Assembly: GCA_963682175.1 (NCBI GenBank)
Contig: OY821777.1
Location: 15,706,001 to 15,770,000, forward strand
Reading direction: 5' to 3'
Source of the DNA: Triglochin maritima
Lineage: Eukaryota > Streptophyta > Magnoliopsida > Alismatales > Juncaginaceae
DNA: 64,000 nucleotides
Of this stretch, positions 23,301-34,231 are shown piece by piece. The notes below the pieces were generated by a model. The model worked only from the letters and a program-made list of their open reading frames with translations. It made no database searches and had not been told where the DNA came from. How positions within the stretch are numbered: position 1 is the stretch's first letter; every line of letters starts with the position of its first letter. A program made the translations under genes and the position numbers.

Positions 23301-24443
23301 ATCCTCATATTTTTAGTTAACGAATCTACGAAGCACGTCTGTTTGCCTCTAATGAAAAAAATTCAAGATGGCATTTAACTTTACTATTTGAACAAAAAAT
23401 TGTCATTTAACGCAACTTATGGTGATTCATTGCTTGACATATGTCGATCCAATCTGGCAGCGAATTCCGAGTCCCAAGGCCTTCCGACCTTTCTTTTGGG
23501 ACAATCTATGGGAGGAGCAGTTGCTCTTAAGGTGCACTTCAAACAACCCCAAGATTGGGATGGTGCTGTCCTAGTGGCTCCTATGTGCAAAGTAATCAAT
23601 CCCCTGTGCCGCTATTCTGCGACATAACATAACATTTCAGCCCTCTTTTTTCTAAGCATGAGGTTTTTTTTCCAGATTGCAGAAGATGTGGTTCCACGTC
23701 AGCCTTTGCAACATATCCTGGTGGCTTTAGCTAAAGTACTTCCCAAACACAAACTAGTTCCTCAGAAGGACATTGCTGAGATGGGATTCAGGGAAATCAA
23801 GAAAAGAGAGCAGGTTGTTTAATGTTAATACATTTCTTAAATATAGTGATTGGATACGCTATCTACGAAGCATCAGTAGAGCGAACTCTTTTTTCTCTCT
23901 CACTAATTACCCCCAATATCATAGAAGTAACATTACCCATATCTGTAATGGTTTTTTCTGATAACCTTTCTCCCTTCACCTTTCTGCCGCAGTGTTCTTT
24001 CAACGTAATTGCTTACACCGACAAGCCACGACTTGGAACTGCCTTAGGACTTCTTCGGACGACCCAAGAGATAGAACGGCGACTTCACGAAGTAAAATCT
24101 TCATCCTCCACTTCTTTTCATTGTGTAGACATTTGCAATGAAGTAACATAAGCAACTGCTGGTAGCAAGTTATACGTCGTTTATCAGAGACCTAATGAAG
24201 GATCTATTTGTTCTTCAGGTTTCACTACCGGTATTCATCTTACACGGTGAGGCCGATGTCGTTACCGATCCATCAGTCAGCAAGGCCTTGTTTGAGCAGG
24301 CAAGCAGTTCTGACAAGAAGTTAAAGCTTTATAAAGATGCATATCACTCTTTACTTGAAGGAGAATCTGATGAGATGATATTCCAAGTTCTTGATGATAT
24401 CATCTCATGGATTCAGGACCGCAGTATCAAGTCCTTGCCATGA
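20302..24443 (+). CDS. monoacylglycerol lipase-type alpha/beta hydrolase, eight exons
   Basis: Predicted exons are 20302-20436, 21516-21545, 22239-22362, 22444-22590, 23461-23591, 23676-23813, 23993-24091 and 24219-24443. All introns are GT-AG and phases agree across every junction, giving about 342 residues, normal for plant monoacylglycerol lipase/caffeoylshikimate-esterase-like proteins. Landmarks are CHGYGDTCTFFFEG (exon 3), DYPGFGLSDGLHGYI (exon 4) and the nucleophile elbow GQSMGG (exon 5). HGEADVVTDP holds the acid residue and DAYHSLLEG the catalytic His (both exon 8). The triad is therefore complete. The family hydrolyses monoacylglycerols or related esters; the substrate here is inferred only. 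An in-frame ATG at 20149 would add 51 proline-rich residues; I prefer 20302, where homology-like sequence begins. There is no signal peptide at 20302. Confidence 0.88.
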
Positions 24444-25839
24444 TCCATCATAGTCATTTATTGTATATTTTTTTATTTGTATGATAAGGTTTTATTCTGT
24501 AGAATAAGTATGAATTTGTCTTATCCTGTCACACTTCCTCTCACATTACAAGCTTTCTTGTTGGGCATATTTATTTGTATGGAGCTTTCAATTTTGTTGT
24601 ATCGTCCTGCTTATTTATATCGGAAAGAGTTTTGCTTAGTTCCAGATGTCGAGGCAGACTTCTAGGGAGCTTTGAAATCAAGTCAGGCATTCCAATCCAT
24701 CCCAGCGGATGAATCAACAGCAGTAGAGTCGTAAACAAGAACAGCAAAGTTTACAGTGAAATTCTTTTCAATTAGGAAATACTTATTCCACTTTTAGCCA
24801 TTCAGTACATCATGAATCATTTTCCTTTTATAATTGTATATATTGGGCTAATGGCATTTGTACCTTCCAAACGAACCAATTTCCTGATTACCTTTCGCTT
24901 TCGGTTAGATAGTCTATGACGTATAGAGACGAATACTCTCTTATTAGAAAAGAAAGATGACTTCACATATATCCTTCCATCATATTATTTCATAATTTTC
25001 ATTAATGTAAGTTGGATCAACTTAACTCAAAGCTCTAAAATTACAAATTCGCCACACCTTACTATTCTTTTGCTCAAGGGTGTAACTGCAAATAACCTTG
25101 TATTGTACCATGTGTCGATGTTTGTTTGTCCTTGTAATTACAAATCCGTTAGAATTTGTTTCATACCAGGAGCTGTGTACTTAGGTTTATGACTTATGAA
25201 TGATTCAATGGTTAAACTGGAATAAGTTTGGGGTTCATGTGTGAATTGGTGGAAATTGTGAAATCATCAGTCTAATTGAAGAGTGTACATGACAGATCAT
25301 CACATTAGAAGGTATTCATGAAATTCAGATTCATTTGGAGGGTAAAGATGAAAATACCCCAATTATATTTGGTTATTATAATTAGAAAAAAATATATTGT
25401 GTTTTTTTAACAACCCAAATTTCTCCATCATTCGCCTCAATTTACAAGGTGTGTTGTCGTTCTAAATTGAAAATGACTGGACATTAGGTACTTAAGGTAT
25501 AATATTTGCATCTAACTTAGGTTACGTCCTAAGACTTGGGGTATGGTTCACTCCCTCAAACTAATTGTGCTCTTTTATTGAATTGAATATACAATTTTCA
25601 ACCAAGCAGTATGAAAATTGTAACCGTTTAATAAATATGACGAGTAAGGGTACGGTATTTCATCCATCCATTTATTAGTTTAACTGAGAAATTTAAATAT
25701 TATATATAACTATATTTTATATATAATTTATTTTTAATCTAATTTCCAACATATCCCTAAAAGGAACACCAACCCCTCCTTTCTAAAGTCGCCTCATTTC
25801 TAGATGTTTGATTATTGATTTGTGAATGTTTAATGTTTA
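24444..25839. other. downstream flank of the lipase gene, no gene seen
   Basis: This stretch holds the 3' UTR of the lipase and AT-rich sequence. No coding region or element end was found before the duplicated lipase fragment. Confidence 0.5.
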
Positions 25840-26116
25840 CTCTGAATAACATTTTTCCCTTTCACCTTTAGGCCGTAGTGTTCTTTTAACTTAATTGCTT
25901 ACACCGACAAGTTCCAAGTCGTGGCTTGGAACACTGCGGCCTAAAGAACACCATGCTTTGAACTGCCCTAGGATTTCTTCGGACGACCAAAGAGATGGAA
26001 CGACGACTTCACAAAGTAAAATCTCGGCCCTTCACTTCTTTTCATTATGTAAACATTTGCATGAAAGTAACATAATCAACTGCTAATGAAGCATCGATTG
26101 CTTCTTCAGGTTTCAC
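25840..26116 (+). pseudogene. duplicated lipase fragment (exon 7 and start of exon 8), left part
   Basis: The sequence repeats the end of intron 6, exon 7 (TTGCTTACACCGACAAG, then GACTTCACAAAGTAAAATC) and the TTCTTCAGGTTTCAC start of exon 8 of the lipase gene about 1.9 kb upstream. Exon 7 is disrupted by an extra segment of about 40 bp (25912-25950) that is an inverted copy of nearby bases. The copy stops at 26116, exactly at the gypsy insertion, and resumes at 39999. Confidence 0.85.
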
Positions 26117-28618
26117 TGTAATATCCTAAACCTTGCTTATTGTGTTAATTGTGTTTAAGGGTGGATTAGAGGAGGTTTGAGATGGACGACTCAGATCGGT
26201 TGTGGATTTTGTATATAAGGTATGGATTCTCTCTCTCACTCACTTGTTCTCTCACTCGATTCTCTCCCTCTCTCTCAAGCTTTTCTCGTCCGACCGTTTG
26301 ATCGTGGATTGCGAAAATGTTTTCTTACTGGTGCTTTTCGGTCGACCAGGTCCCTTTGCCGTTCGACCGATTGACGGGTTTTTCGGTTGGGTCAGTTCTC
26401 TAGGTGAGGATCGGTCGACCGTTAAACGGTTTTCATTCGACCGTTTCTGCCTTTTTTCGGTGGATTCGTGGTTTTATGAGTACACTTGACGGTGCCTCGT
26501 CTCTCCGGCCCCGGTGGGCAACAACACAGACTGTCGCCCGATAGTGGTGTGTTTGTACGCTTGAAAGCGGCTCGTCTCTCCGACCCCTTGGGCAATGGCA
26601 CCGACTGTCGCCCAATAGCAGTATGAGTGTTTGATTGAAGGCGGCTCGTCTCTCCGGCCCCGGTGGGCAAAGGAACGGACTGTCAGCCTGATATCTTGTG
26701 GTGGTGCCTTGTGTGCACGAGTGTTGGTGGGTGATGCATTGCATACATTGCATCATATGTCTTTCATTTAGATTAATTTTATATCAATAAATGCTACTAA
26801 GGTATGTGTTTAGTCTTATTTACAGAATACAGGGACCTAAATGCAAATTACCCATATCCCGAGCATAAACACGTGCAAGAGACTCATTTCTGTCATAAAA
26901 ACCAAGTTCAAGATTATCAGGGTTCATTCAAGCATAAAAGCATTCAAAGACCTAATTACAAAAAGGCCAAGGACTTAAGCACAAAAGTAGTCAGGGACTT
27001 AATTGCAAAAAGCCGAGGACCCGACTGCAAATTACGAGGACCAAAATATTATTTTGGAGAAATTCTATAGAAAAATCAATTTGGATCTCCAAATATATGA
27101 AGAAATTAATTCGGAGCTCAAAAGAAAGGAAAACAATCAATCCGGACGCGCAAAGGACAGCTAAATTGTACCATAAACACAAAAGAAAAATCCGGATCAA
27201 ATCTGAGACAAAATTGCGGCGATTCCGCCGCACATTACATGCAAATTGCGGTGTTTCCGCCGCACCCCTTTGGATCCTCGGGTCGCGTTTTTTTCCAATT
27301 GCGTGTTGACGCGTGTACGTTCCTATTTTGTGCTAGGGTCCCTTGTATCGGCTATAAATAACCCCAAAATTATGTTGTAGGGGAATTAGTTTTTATTCCA
27401 TTCTCTTTAGCAATAAAATTCTGTTGGTTTATTTCGTGTTTTTAGTTTTCTTTTGTAGTTTCTCTAGGACCCCTTCTCCTTCCCTCCATCCATAAGTTTC
27501 TAACGCTCTCCAAAGGGTGGGGGTGACGGATTTAGGGTGACGAGAAGAAGAATGATGTTATTATTTTAATTTCGTGTTAGTATATTTTGATTACTTGAGT
27601 TTATGTTAAGTCATTTATCATGTAATGCTTTATAACTAATGTGATTTATTATAAGTTTCAGATTTCTCTAAATAAAACCCGATATCTAAACCCACACCCG
27701 TTGTACTCTCATCCATATTTGCTTTATTCTTAGTTTGTTTTTGTTGTTTTTTCTTTAGAAAATTAAAAATCCAAAATCTCAAACCAACCTTATTTCTCTC
27801 TCTTTCTTTCCTTAATCGAAAATCACAAAAAATAACAATATCTCTCCCTCCTTGTGTTGGACCCGTACTTGCCACGTCTTCATTGACGCCGTGCACTTGC
27901 GGTATAAATAAAATTCTCATCAGTGCGGTTGGGGTGAGAGGACCCTTGAGACCCGGTTGTGTGGCCGTGAATGTACCGACGGTGCCTTGTGTGCACGAGT
28001 GTTGGTGGGGTTGGGGTGAGAGGACCCTTGAGACCCGGTTGTGTGGCTGTGATTGTACCGGCGGTGCCTAGTGTGCACGAGTGTTGGTGGGGTGGGGTGA
28101 GAGGACCCTTGAGACCCGATTGTGTGGCCGTGATTGGACCGGCGGTGCCTTGTGTGCACGAGTGTTGGTGGGTTGAGGTGAGAGGACCCTTGAGACCCGG
28201 GTTGTCGTTCAGCTATGGCTGGGAGAGAGATCCTAGGAACTTAGCGGTTTTGCCCTGTGGCATTCATTGTTCATGCATGTTTCATTTTGTTCATATATGT
28301 GTTAGGGTTTGGCATACGGGGTTTCCTTATGGAAACTCAGGCATTTTATGTCTACTTTCAGGCCGTGAGCGGCGGTAGAGGGTGGTGCCTGCGGAGGAGA
28401 GCTTCTGGGACATCATCCTGCTTTCCCCTCGTTTTGAAGGTTGTTGTGATTACATTTGTATATTTTATCTTATAGCTTTTGATGTAATCACCCTTTTTGT
28501 AAACTCAGATCTGTATATTCATATATACGTTGGTGCACCTTGTGTTTATCCTTGGTAATGTCCTCTATTGATTGTATGTTTTAAATTTTAAATTTTCCGC
28601 TGTTTCGAGGACGTTACA
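26117..28618 (+). repeat. 5' LTR of the gypsy element
   Basis: The LTR is 2502 bp, including a 1191-bp solo LTR. A likely TATA box, TATATAAGG, is at about 26211-26219, followed by a CT-rich leader. Compared with the 3' LTR it lacks about 680 bp after TTTTCTCGTCC (near 26290), which removes most of the CGGTCGACCG array. A 75-bp unit (cgtctctccggcccc...) occurs three times from 26498. An 82-bp unit (ggtgccttgtgtgcacgagt...) occurs at 26705 (split by the insertion), 27981, 28063 and 28144. Confidence 0.9.
26732..27922. mobile_element. 1191-bp solo LTR inside the gypsy 5' LTR
   Basis: The insert has TGATG...CATCA ends and is flanked by gtggg (26727-26731) and gtgcg (27923-27927), a 5-bp duplication with one mismatch. 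The 3' LTR shows the uninterrupted site (ggtggggttgggg near 39231). It has a TATAAATAA box near 27352 in plus orientation and no coding region, primer site or polypurine tract inside. It is therefore read as a solo LTR of an unidentified family. It is younger than the host element. Confidence 0.75.
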
Positions 28619-28620
28619 AC

Positions 28621-28635
28621 TTGGTATCAGAGTGG
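28621..28635 (+). other. primer binding site of the gypsy element
   Basis: TTGGTATCAGAGTGG starts two bases after the 5' LTR end (28618), matching the initiator-Met primer type with one change from the usual GAGC. Confidence 0.88.
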
Positions 28636-28743
28636 TCGGTTCCTGAGTCTTTGTCCAAAGAAACCACCCTTAGGAGTTGAGTCAGCATTTTAGTAGGTCA
28701 TGCATGCATTATCATTGCTGAGTCGAGTTCTTTTGTTCTGCAG

Positions 28744-29886
28744 ATGGCTCCGAGACGTGTGAGACCTCCTACGTGCTATCGTAGTACCAGTGAGGAGACT
28801 GGTGGGGCTGCTGAGGCGGAGGAGAGGCCGTCTGAGCCACTGACACTGAGGATGTTGGGCGAGCTTCTGGAGAGCCGTGCAGACCAAACTGGCGTGATGT
28901 ATGATCGTTTTATGCGTCAGCATCTGCCGATTTTCAGTGGCAGAGGTGACCCTAAGGCAGCGGAGAACTGGGTCTTCAGGATCCAGAAGATCTTCCGGGC
29001 TATTGGAGTGACACCGGAGAGGATGGTGGGCCTTACCACCTATGTTTTGGACGGGGAGGCGTCCAACTGGTGGAGGACCACGTCGGCGGTGGTGTTCGAT
29101 GACAGTGATGATGTGAGTTGGGAGGACTTCCTTACGGAGTTCAACCAACAATACTTTCCGCAGCACCTTTGTGATCAGAAGAGGGAGCAGTTTATGGCCC
29201 TTGAGCAGAGAGATATGACTTTAGCTGCTTATATCAGCAGGTTCCATGCTTTGGAACACTACTGCCCGGAGATTTTTGTGACGCAGGAGCATAGGGCTCA
29301 GAAGTTTGGGCGGGGTCTGAGACTACAGTTCAGGGCACGATTCACCACTAGTATGCCGCAGACTCTAGCTGATGCTGTGAAGTTTGCGACTATTATGGAC
29401 CAGGATAGTCAGGAGATCGTGGAGGAGGCTAGGAGGATGCAGGTGAAGCCTGCAGGACGTCCAGGAGGACAGTTACAAGGGAATCCGGGCAAGAGGCCCC
29501 AGATTGACGGAGGTGGAGCACCGCAGAGTGGGTCATGCAAGCAGCGTGGCAGAGTTCATCCGGGACGGGGGTGCGGACACCACCCCGGCGCTTGTCACAG
29601 TTGTGGTCAGATGGGACACTTCGTCCGTTTTTGTCCGAGCACGCCAAGAAGGCCTAGCGGACGATTGGGACCTTCCACGTCGGGTGCAGGTGGACCGAGT
29701 AGACCTGCAGAACCACCTCAGCAGGGGAAGAGAGTCGGGAGAGTCTTCACTATCAAGGCTGATGAGGCTAGGGATGCCAGCACGGTAGTGGAAGGTACGT
29801 TGCTCGTTGATGATTTGGTAGCTAGAGTGTTATTCGACTCTGGGCCACACACTCGTTTATCTCTGAGCAGTTTGCGAGCATGTTAG
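28744..29886 (+). pseudogene. Ty3/gypsy gag with zinc knuckle and protease start
   Basis: An open stretch of 380 codons starts at the first ATG after the primer site. It has a gag core (residues about 50-220, with FSGRGDPKAAENWVFRIQ and the LAAYISRFHALEHYCPEI block). A CCHC knuckle, CHSCGQMGHFVRFC, is at about residues 283-296. The beginning of an aspartic protease (LVARVLFDSG) is at about 357-366. Just after DSG a one-base deletion near 29844 throws the frame, and the protease continues in another frame at 29880. Gag itself looks intact and could still be made. Confidence 0.9.
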
Positions 29887-31858
29887 GCCATACCCCTACG
29901 ATGTTGACTGCCACTTTGGAGGTCAGCACACCCCTGGGTTTGGTGGGCACTGTGGGGAGATTTCTTCCCGGCGCCACGATTGCTTCGGGAGACCAGGAAT
30001 TTCCGGCTGACTTGGTCTTGCTACCGATGGTAGACTTCGATGTTATACTTGGGATGGATTGGTTGTCCCAGTACGACGTTCGAGTCTTATCCCGGGATAA
30101 GAGGATTTTGATTCCAAGGCGAGGTTTGCCTAATCTTCTGATCAGAGGATTGAAGGACCGCGGAGGTCGGTTGGTTGTTTCTTCTGTTAGAGCTCGGAAG
30201 TTGATTCAGCAGGGTTGCAGGGCTTTCGTAGCCACCTTGGTAGTTCCAGATCCTGAGTTGAGGAGGCTGGAGGACATCGAGATTGTTTAGGATTTTCCCG
30301 ACGTGTTCGTTGATGATGTTTCCGGTTTGTCGCCTCACATGGGGATAAAGTTCGGCATTGATCTGGTAGCTGGAGCTACGCCGCAGTCGAAGGCTCCGTA
30401 TAGAATGACGTCTGCAGAGTTGGCCGCGCTGAAGAAGCAGTTACATGTTCTAATGGATACTGGGTTTATTCGACCTAGTGTCTCACCTTGGGGTGCGACG
30501 ATTCTTTTCGTGAAGAAGAAGGATGGCTCGTTGCGGATGTGTATAGATTATCAGATGCTGAATAAGGTTACCGTGAGGAATCAGTATCCTTTGCCCAGGA
30601 TCGAGGACTTGTTTGACCAGTTGCAGTCAGCGAAGGTGTTCTCGAAGATTGATCTGCGATCCGGGTACCATCAGTTGAGGATCAGAGAGGCAGATGTACA
30701 TAAGACAACTTTCAGGACGAGGTACGGGCACTTTTGAGTTTCTGGTGATGTCGTTCGGGTTGACGAACGCGCCTGCAGCTTTCATGGATCTGATGAATAG
30801 GACATTCAGTCAGTACCTTGATCGTTTCGTGATTATCTTCGTGGACGATATCTTGGTCTATTCACCAGGTATAGAGCAGCACCGGGAGCATCCGAGGATT
30901 GTACTTGGCATTCTGACGGATCAACAGTTGTACGCCAAGTTTTCGAAGTGCGAGTTCTTGCTTCATAGTGTGGAATTTTTGGGGCACATAGTATCGGGAG
31001 CTGGGATATCAGTGGATCCAACGAAGGTCGAGGCAGTGACACAGTGGAAAGCCCCGACGAGTGTGACTGAGATTAAGAGTTTTGTTGGATTGACGGGTTA
31101 TTACTGTCGGTTCATCAAAGACTTCTCGAGACTTGCTTCACCCCTGACAGTGCTGACGCAGAAAGGAGTGAAGTTTGTTTGGTCCCAGAAGTGCGAGGAC
31201 AGTTTTCAGGAACTGAAGAGTCGGTTGATGACTGCTCCAATTCTGACGCTTCCCAGTGGTAGTGGCGGTTTTGTGATTTACAGTGATGCCTCTGGTGTTG
31301 GTTTGGGTTGTGTACTGATGCAACACGGGCAGGTAGTGGCGTATGCATCGAGGCAGCTGAAGGTGCACGAGAAGAATTACCCCACTCACGATTTAGAGTT
31401 GGCAGCCGTGGTTCATGCTCTGAAGATTTGGCGTCACTATTTGTATGGCGAGCAGTTTGAAGTTTTCACTGATCATCAGAGTGTGAAGTACTTGTTTTCA
31501 CAGAAGGAGCTGAATATGAGACAACGCAGATGGCTCGAGTTCATTAAGGACTACGACTTCACCATCTCTTATCATCCGGGGAAGGCGAATTCAGTTGCAG
31601 AGGTCCTGAGCAGGAAAGTGGAGGTGTCAGCTGCGAGATTGTGCATTCGGGAGTGGAGGCTACTCGAGACATTGTCAGAGTAGAGGCCGTTCACGGAGAG
31701 CTCGGATGGGCCAGTAATGGTGGGTCTTCGAGTGGAGCCACAGACCGTTAGCCGAGTTGTTCAGGCACAACACAGTGATGAGGAGTTGACTAGTCTGCTA
31801 CGGTCAGCTGTCAGGGATGGATCAAACTTCACTATGGGAGTAGATGGAGGTCTGAGGT
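29880..31858 (+). pseudogene. Ty3/gypsy protease end, reverse transcriptase and RNase H
   Basis: The segment 29880-30290 finishes the protease (VDFDVILGMDWLSQYDV) and ends in an in-frame TAG. RT resumes in the same frame from 30303 ([18 protein letters not shown]) to 30737. A frame change then leads into 30694-31683, which carries FVDDILVYS (near 30838-30864), the RT thumb and RNase H ([15 protein letters not shown], then [10 protein letters not shown]). Another in-frame TAG lies at 31681, and the linker to integrase runs to 31858, where the nested copia element cuts in. The catalytic motifs are visible, but the frame is broken at three places. Confidence 0.88.
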
Positions 31859-33360
31859 GTTGGATCGTGTGGGTTATGGGTCCACTAATCACTTTTAAAC
31901 TAATTACCTACTCGTTTTATAGATCGAGTTATATGCAGCGGAATTTAAACAACAAAACGAGCAAGTAAGAAATAAGCAAACCACAATGGACACCGGGGGT
32001 TTTTACAGAGGTTCGGCCACCGCCTACGTCCTCTCTTGCAAGCTCCGCTTGACACTTCGAGCTCCCCTCGCGTCTTCACTATCCACTCCCTATTCCGGGC
32101 CGGGAGAGAACTCCTTTTACAAAACAAACTCCGCGAACACCCTCGCGAGCTTGACTTTCTTCTCTCACAATCCGAGAGGGACACTTCGGGCTTTCACCGA
32201 AGTCCTTGCTTCCTTTGAAAAACAATTTGAGTGGAGCAACACTCTCTAATTCTTGAGCACACTTGAGTAGGATTGGAATTAAGACTAAAGTGTGGAAGTT
32301 GGAGGCTTTGAGTGTTTTAGGATTCTCTCTAATGTTTGGGACAAGTTTGTAGTGAGAGAGTTGTGTTAAACTGTGTTTTACAACTCCTTATATAGGCATT
32401 AAAGAGAATAAAGCCGTTGGGATATATTGGGCAAGAGTTGATGTGTGATTACACAAAACAGAACCTGCAGGACCCAATTTTGGAAGAAATCGGTCGACCG
32501 GATCGGAATGAACGGTCGACCGTTAGGCAGTTTTGCACTAAGTTCGGTCGACCGGTTAAGCAACGGTCGACCGCCCAACGCTACGACTTAGGTACACTTA
32601 AGTTATCGATCGAATACCTAAGGGGAAACGGTCGACCGATTTGTACCAGACACTTTGGGGTTGACAAACAAATAGATATTTGGTCGACCGAAACAGGTCT
32701 AGCGGTCGACCGTTTTTCAACAGGAGATTTGGGTTTGTCAATAGATGGACAAACGGTCGACCGATCATGGTCCTCGGTCGACCGATACAAGAAATGTATT
32801 TGGGGTATTTTTGGTTTAATATGAATACGACCGTTGGGTATATACGACAAAAGTAACGGTCGGAAAATTAAGTTCAAACGGTCGACCGAAAGAGATGGTG
32901 CGGTTGACCGAAACTGGACAGAGAAACACAAACTGGATTACTTGATCGTCCGGTCGACCGAACAACATGTTGCGGTCGAACGAATGTGGGCATACAGTTA
33001 GGGTTCAGGTTTAGTGTTTTCCGATCTATGTTTGGGTGATCTATTGAAGTCTAAATTATGTGAAATTTCGTGTGTGACTTCTATGAGGAACCTAGTGTGT
33101 GTTTAAGTTGATTTTAGCTCAAGTATGCTCAAAATACGCAAGTTCCTAAAGACTCAAAAAAATACAAAATACATGTCTTCAAATGAGCTTGATTACATGT
33201 CTTGACTTGTTTTCCTTTCTTCCTTGAGTCTTGATCACCTGTAGAGGTTAACACAAAGCAATATATATGCAATGCAATATGTGTGCTACTCTACATTGAT
33301 CATAATTAATATTAGGTTAACTAAATCATCAAAACATAGATTAAGGCCAAAAAGCCAACA
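31858..33360 (-). repeat. 3' LTR of the gag-only copia element
   Basis: The LTR is 1503 bp with TGTTGG...CCAACA ends. Ten exact CGGTCGACCG palindromes begin at 32491, 32513, 32545, 32564, 32629, 32703, 32754, 32775, 32879 and 32951, with one- or two-base variants between them. In the element's orientation they lie upstream of a TATATAAGG box (complement near 32386-32394), that is, in U3. Confidence 0.92.
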
Positions 33361-33375
33361 ATCTCCCTTTTTTAT
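33361..33375 (-). other. polypurine tract of the gag-only copia element
   Basis: The minus strand reads ATAAAAAAGGGAGAT immediately before the LTR start TGTTGGC, the standard position of a plus-strand primer. Confidence 0.8.
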
Positions 33376-34231
33376 GATGGCAACCTATATCTTAACTATA
33401 TCTAAATACATGGAATTTGTATTTGCAAAATATGCATATTAGTGCTCCCCCTATGGATGTGCATAGTTTTTGTTCAATTTTATGCCAAATTCAAAGTTAC
33501 CCCCTTAATTTTCTCTCCCCCTTTGACATCCATCAAAAACAAAAATAATTATGACTTTTAAGCATAGAATTTGGATGTCTTGTAATGAAGTTGCTCCCCA
33601 TAAATTTTGCACTTCATTACACTAATAAAAGATATAACATTTAAGCTCCCCCTATCAATAAGGCTAGATGAAAACTATGAATATGATTCAAGTTAATTTA
33701 AGTTTCAACTTAGGCCTTATTCTAACATCCATTTAAAAATTTGACATTTATAATCAATGGATCTGAAAAAATGATTTGCAATGAATAAGGTAAATGATTG
33801 GCAATGAATTAAACTCTAAATGTATGACATTTAAGCACATAAACTAGACTAGAGCTAATTTAACATGAATTGTAGATGATAGAAATTTATACCAACTTGA
33901 GTCTTGAATTAGCTCCAATCTTGACTTGGTGATGCAACCGGATTCGAATTTGACGCTTTGGCTCACCCGGTCACCACCAATCTCCTCATTAAGCACCTAC
34001 AAGTGTAGATTTAGGTACCCAAACAACTTTAGGTCCTTGCATGTTAATTTTGGGAACCCAAACCATTTTGGTTTTAGGAGCCCACACACTTGAGGAACTA
34101 TGGTTAATGAACATATGCTTTCCATTTAGTGTAGTGTGAGATACATGGTTTTTCAATTTTGAATTCTAACCTAAACCATGTTTTTGCAAGGATTGCCTTT
34201 GACTACCTAATAACATGTTGAGCATATGAGT

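Noticed and set aside
28690..29166. Minus-strand open frame of 158 codons
   Set aside because: It is antisense to the gypsy gag, whose sense strand has a full gag signature.
32417..32824. Open frames rich in DRST/VDRP words (also at 36266-36652, 46579-47070 and 55370-55605)
   Set aside because: They read through the CGGTCGACCG arrays; the same residues appear in every LTR and on both strands, so they are by-products of the motif.
32461..32970. Regularly recurring palindromes that could suggest a CRISPR-like array
   Set aside because: Spacing is irregular, the repeats are only ten bases, the array sits in a plant LTR with TSDs, and no cas-like gene is present.
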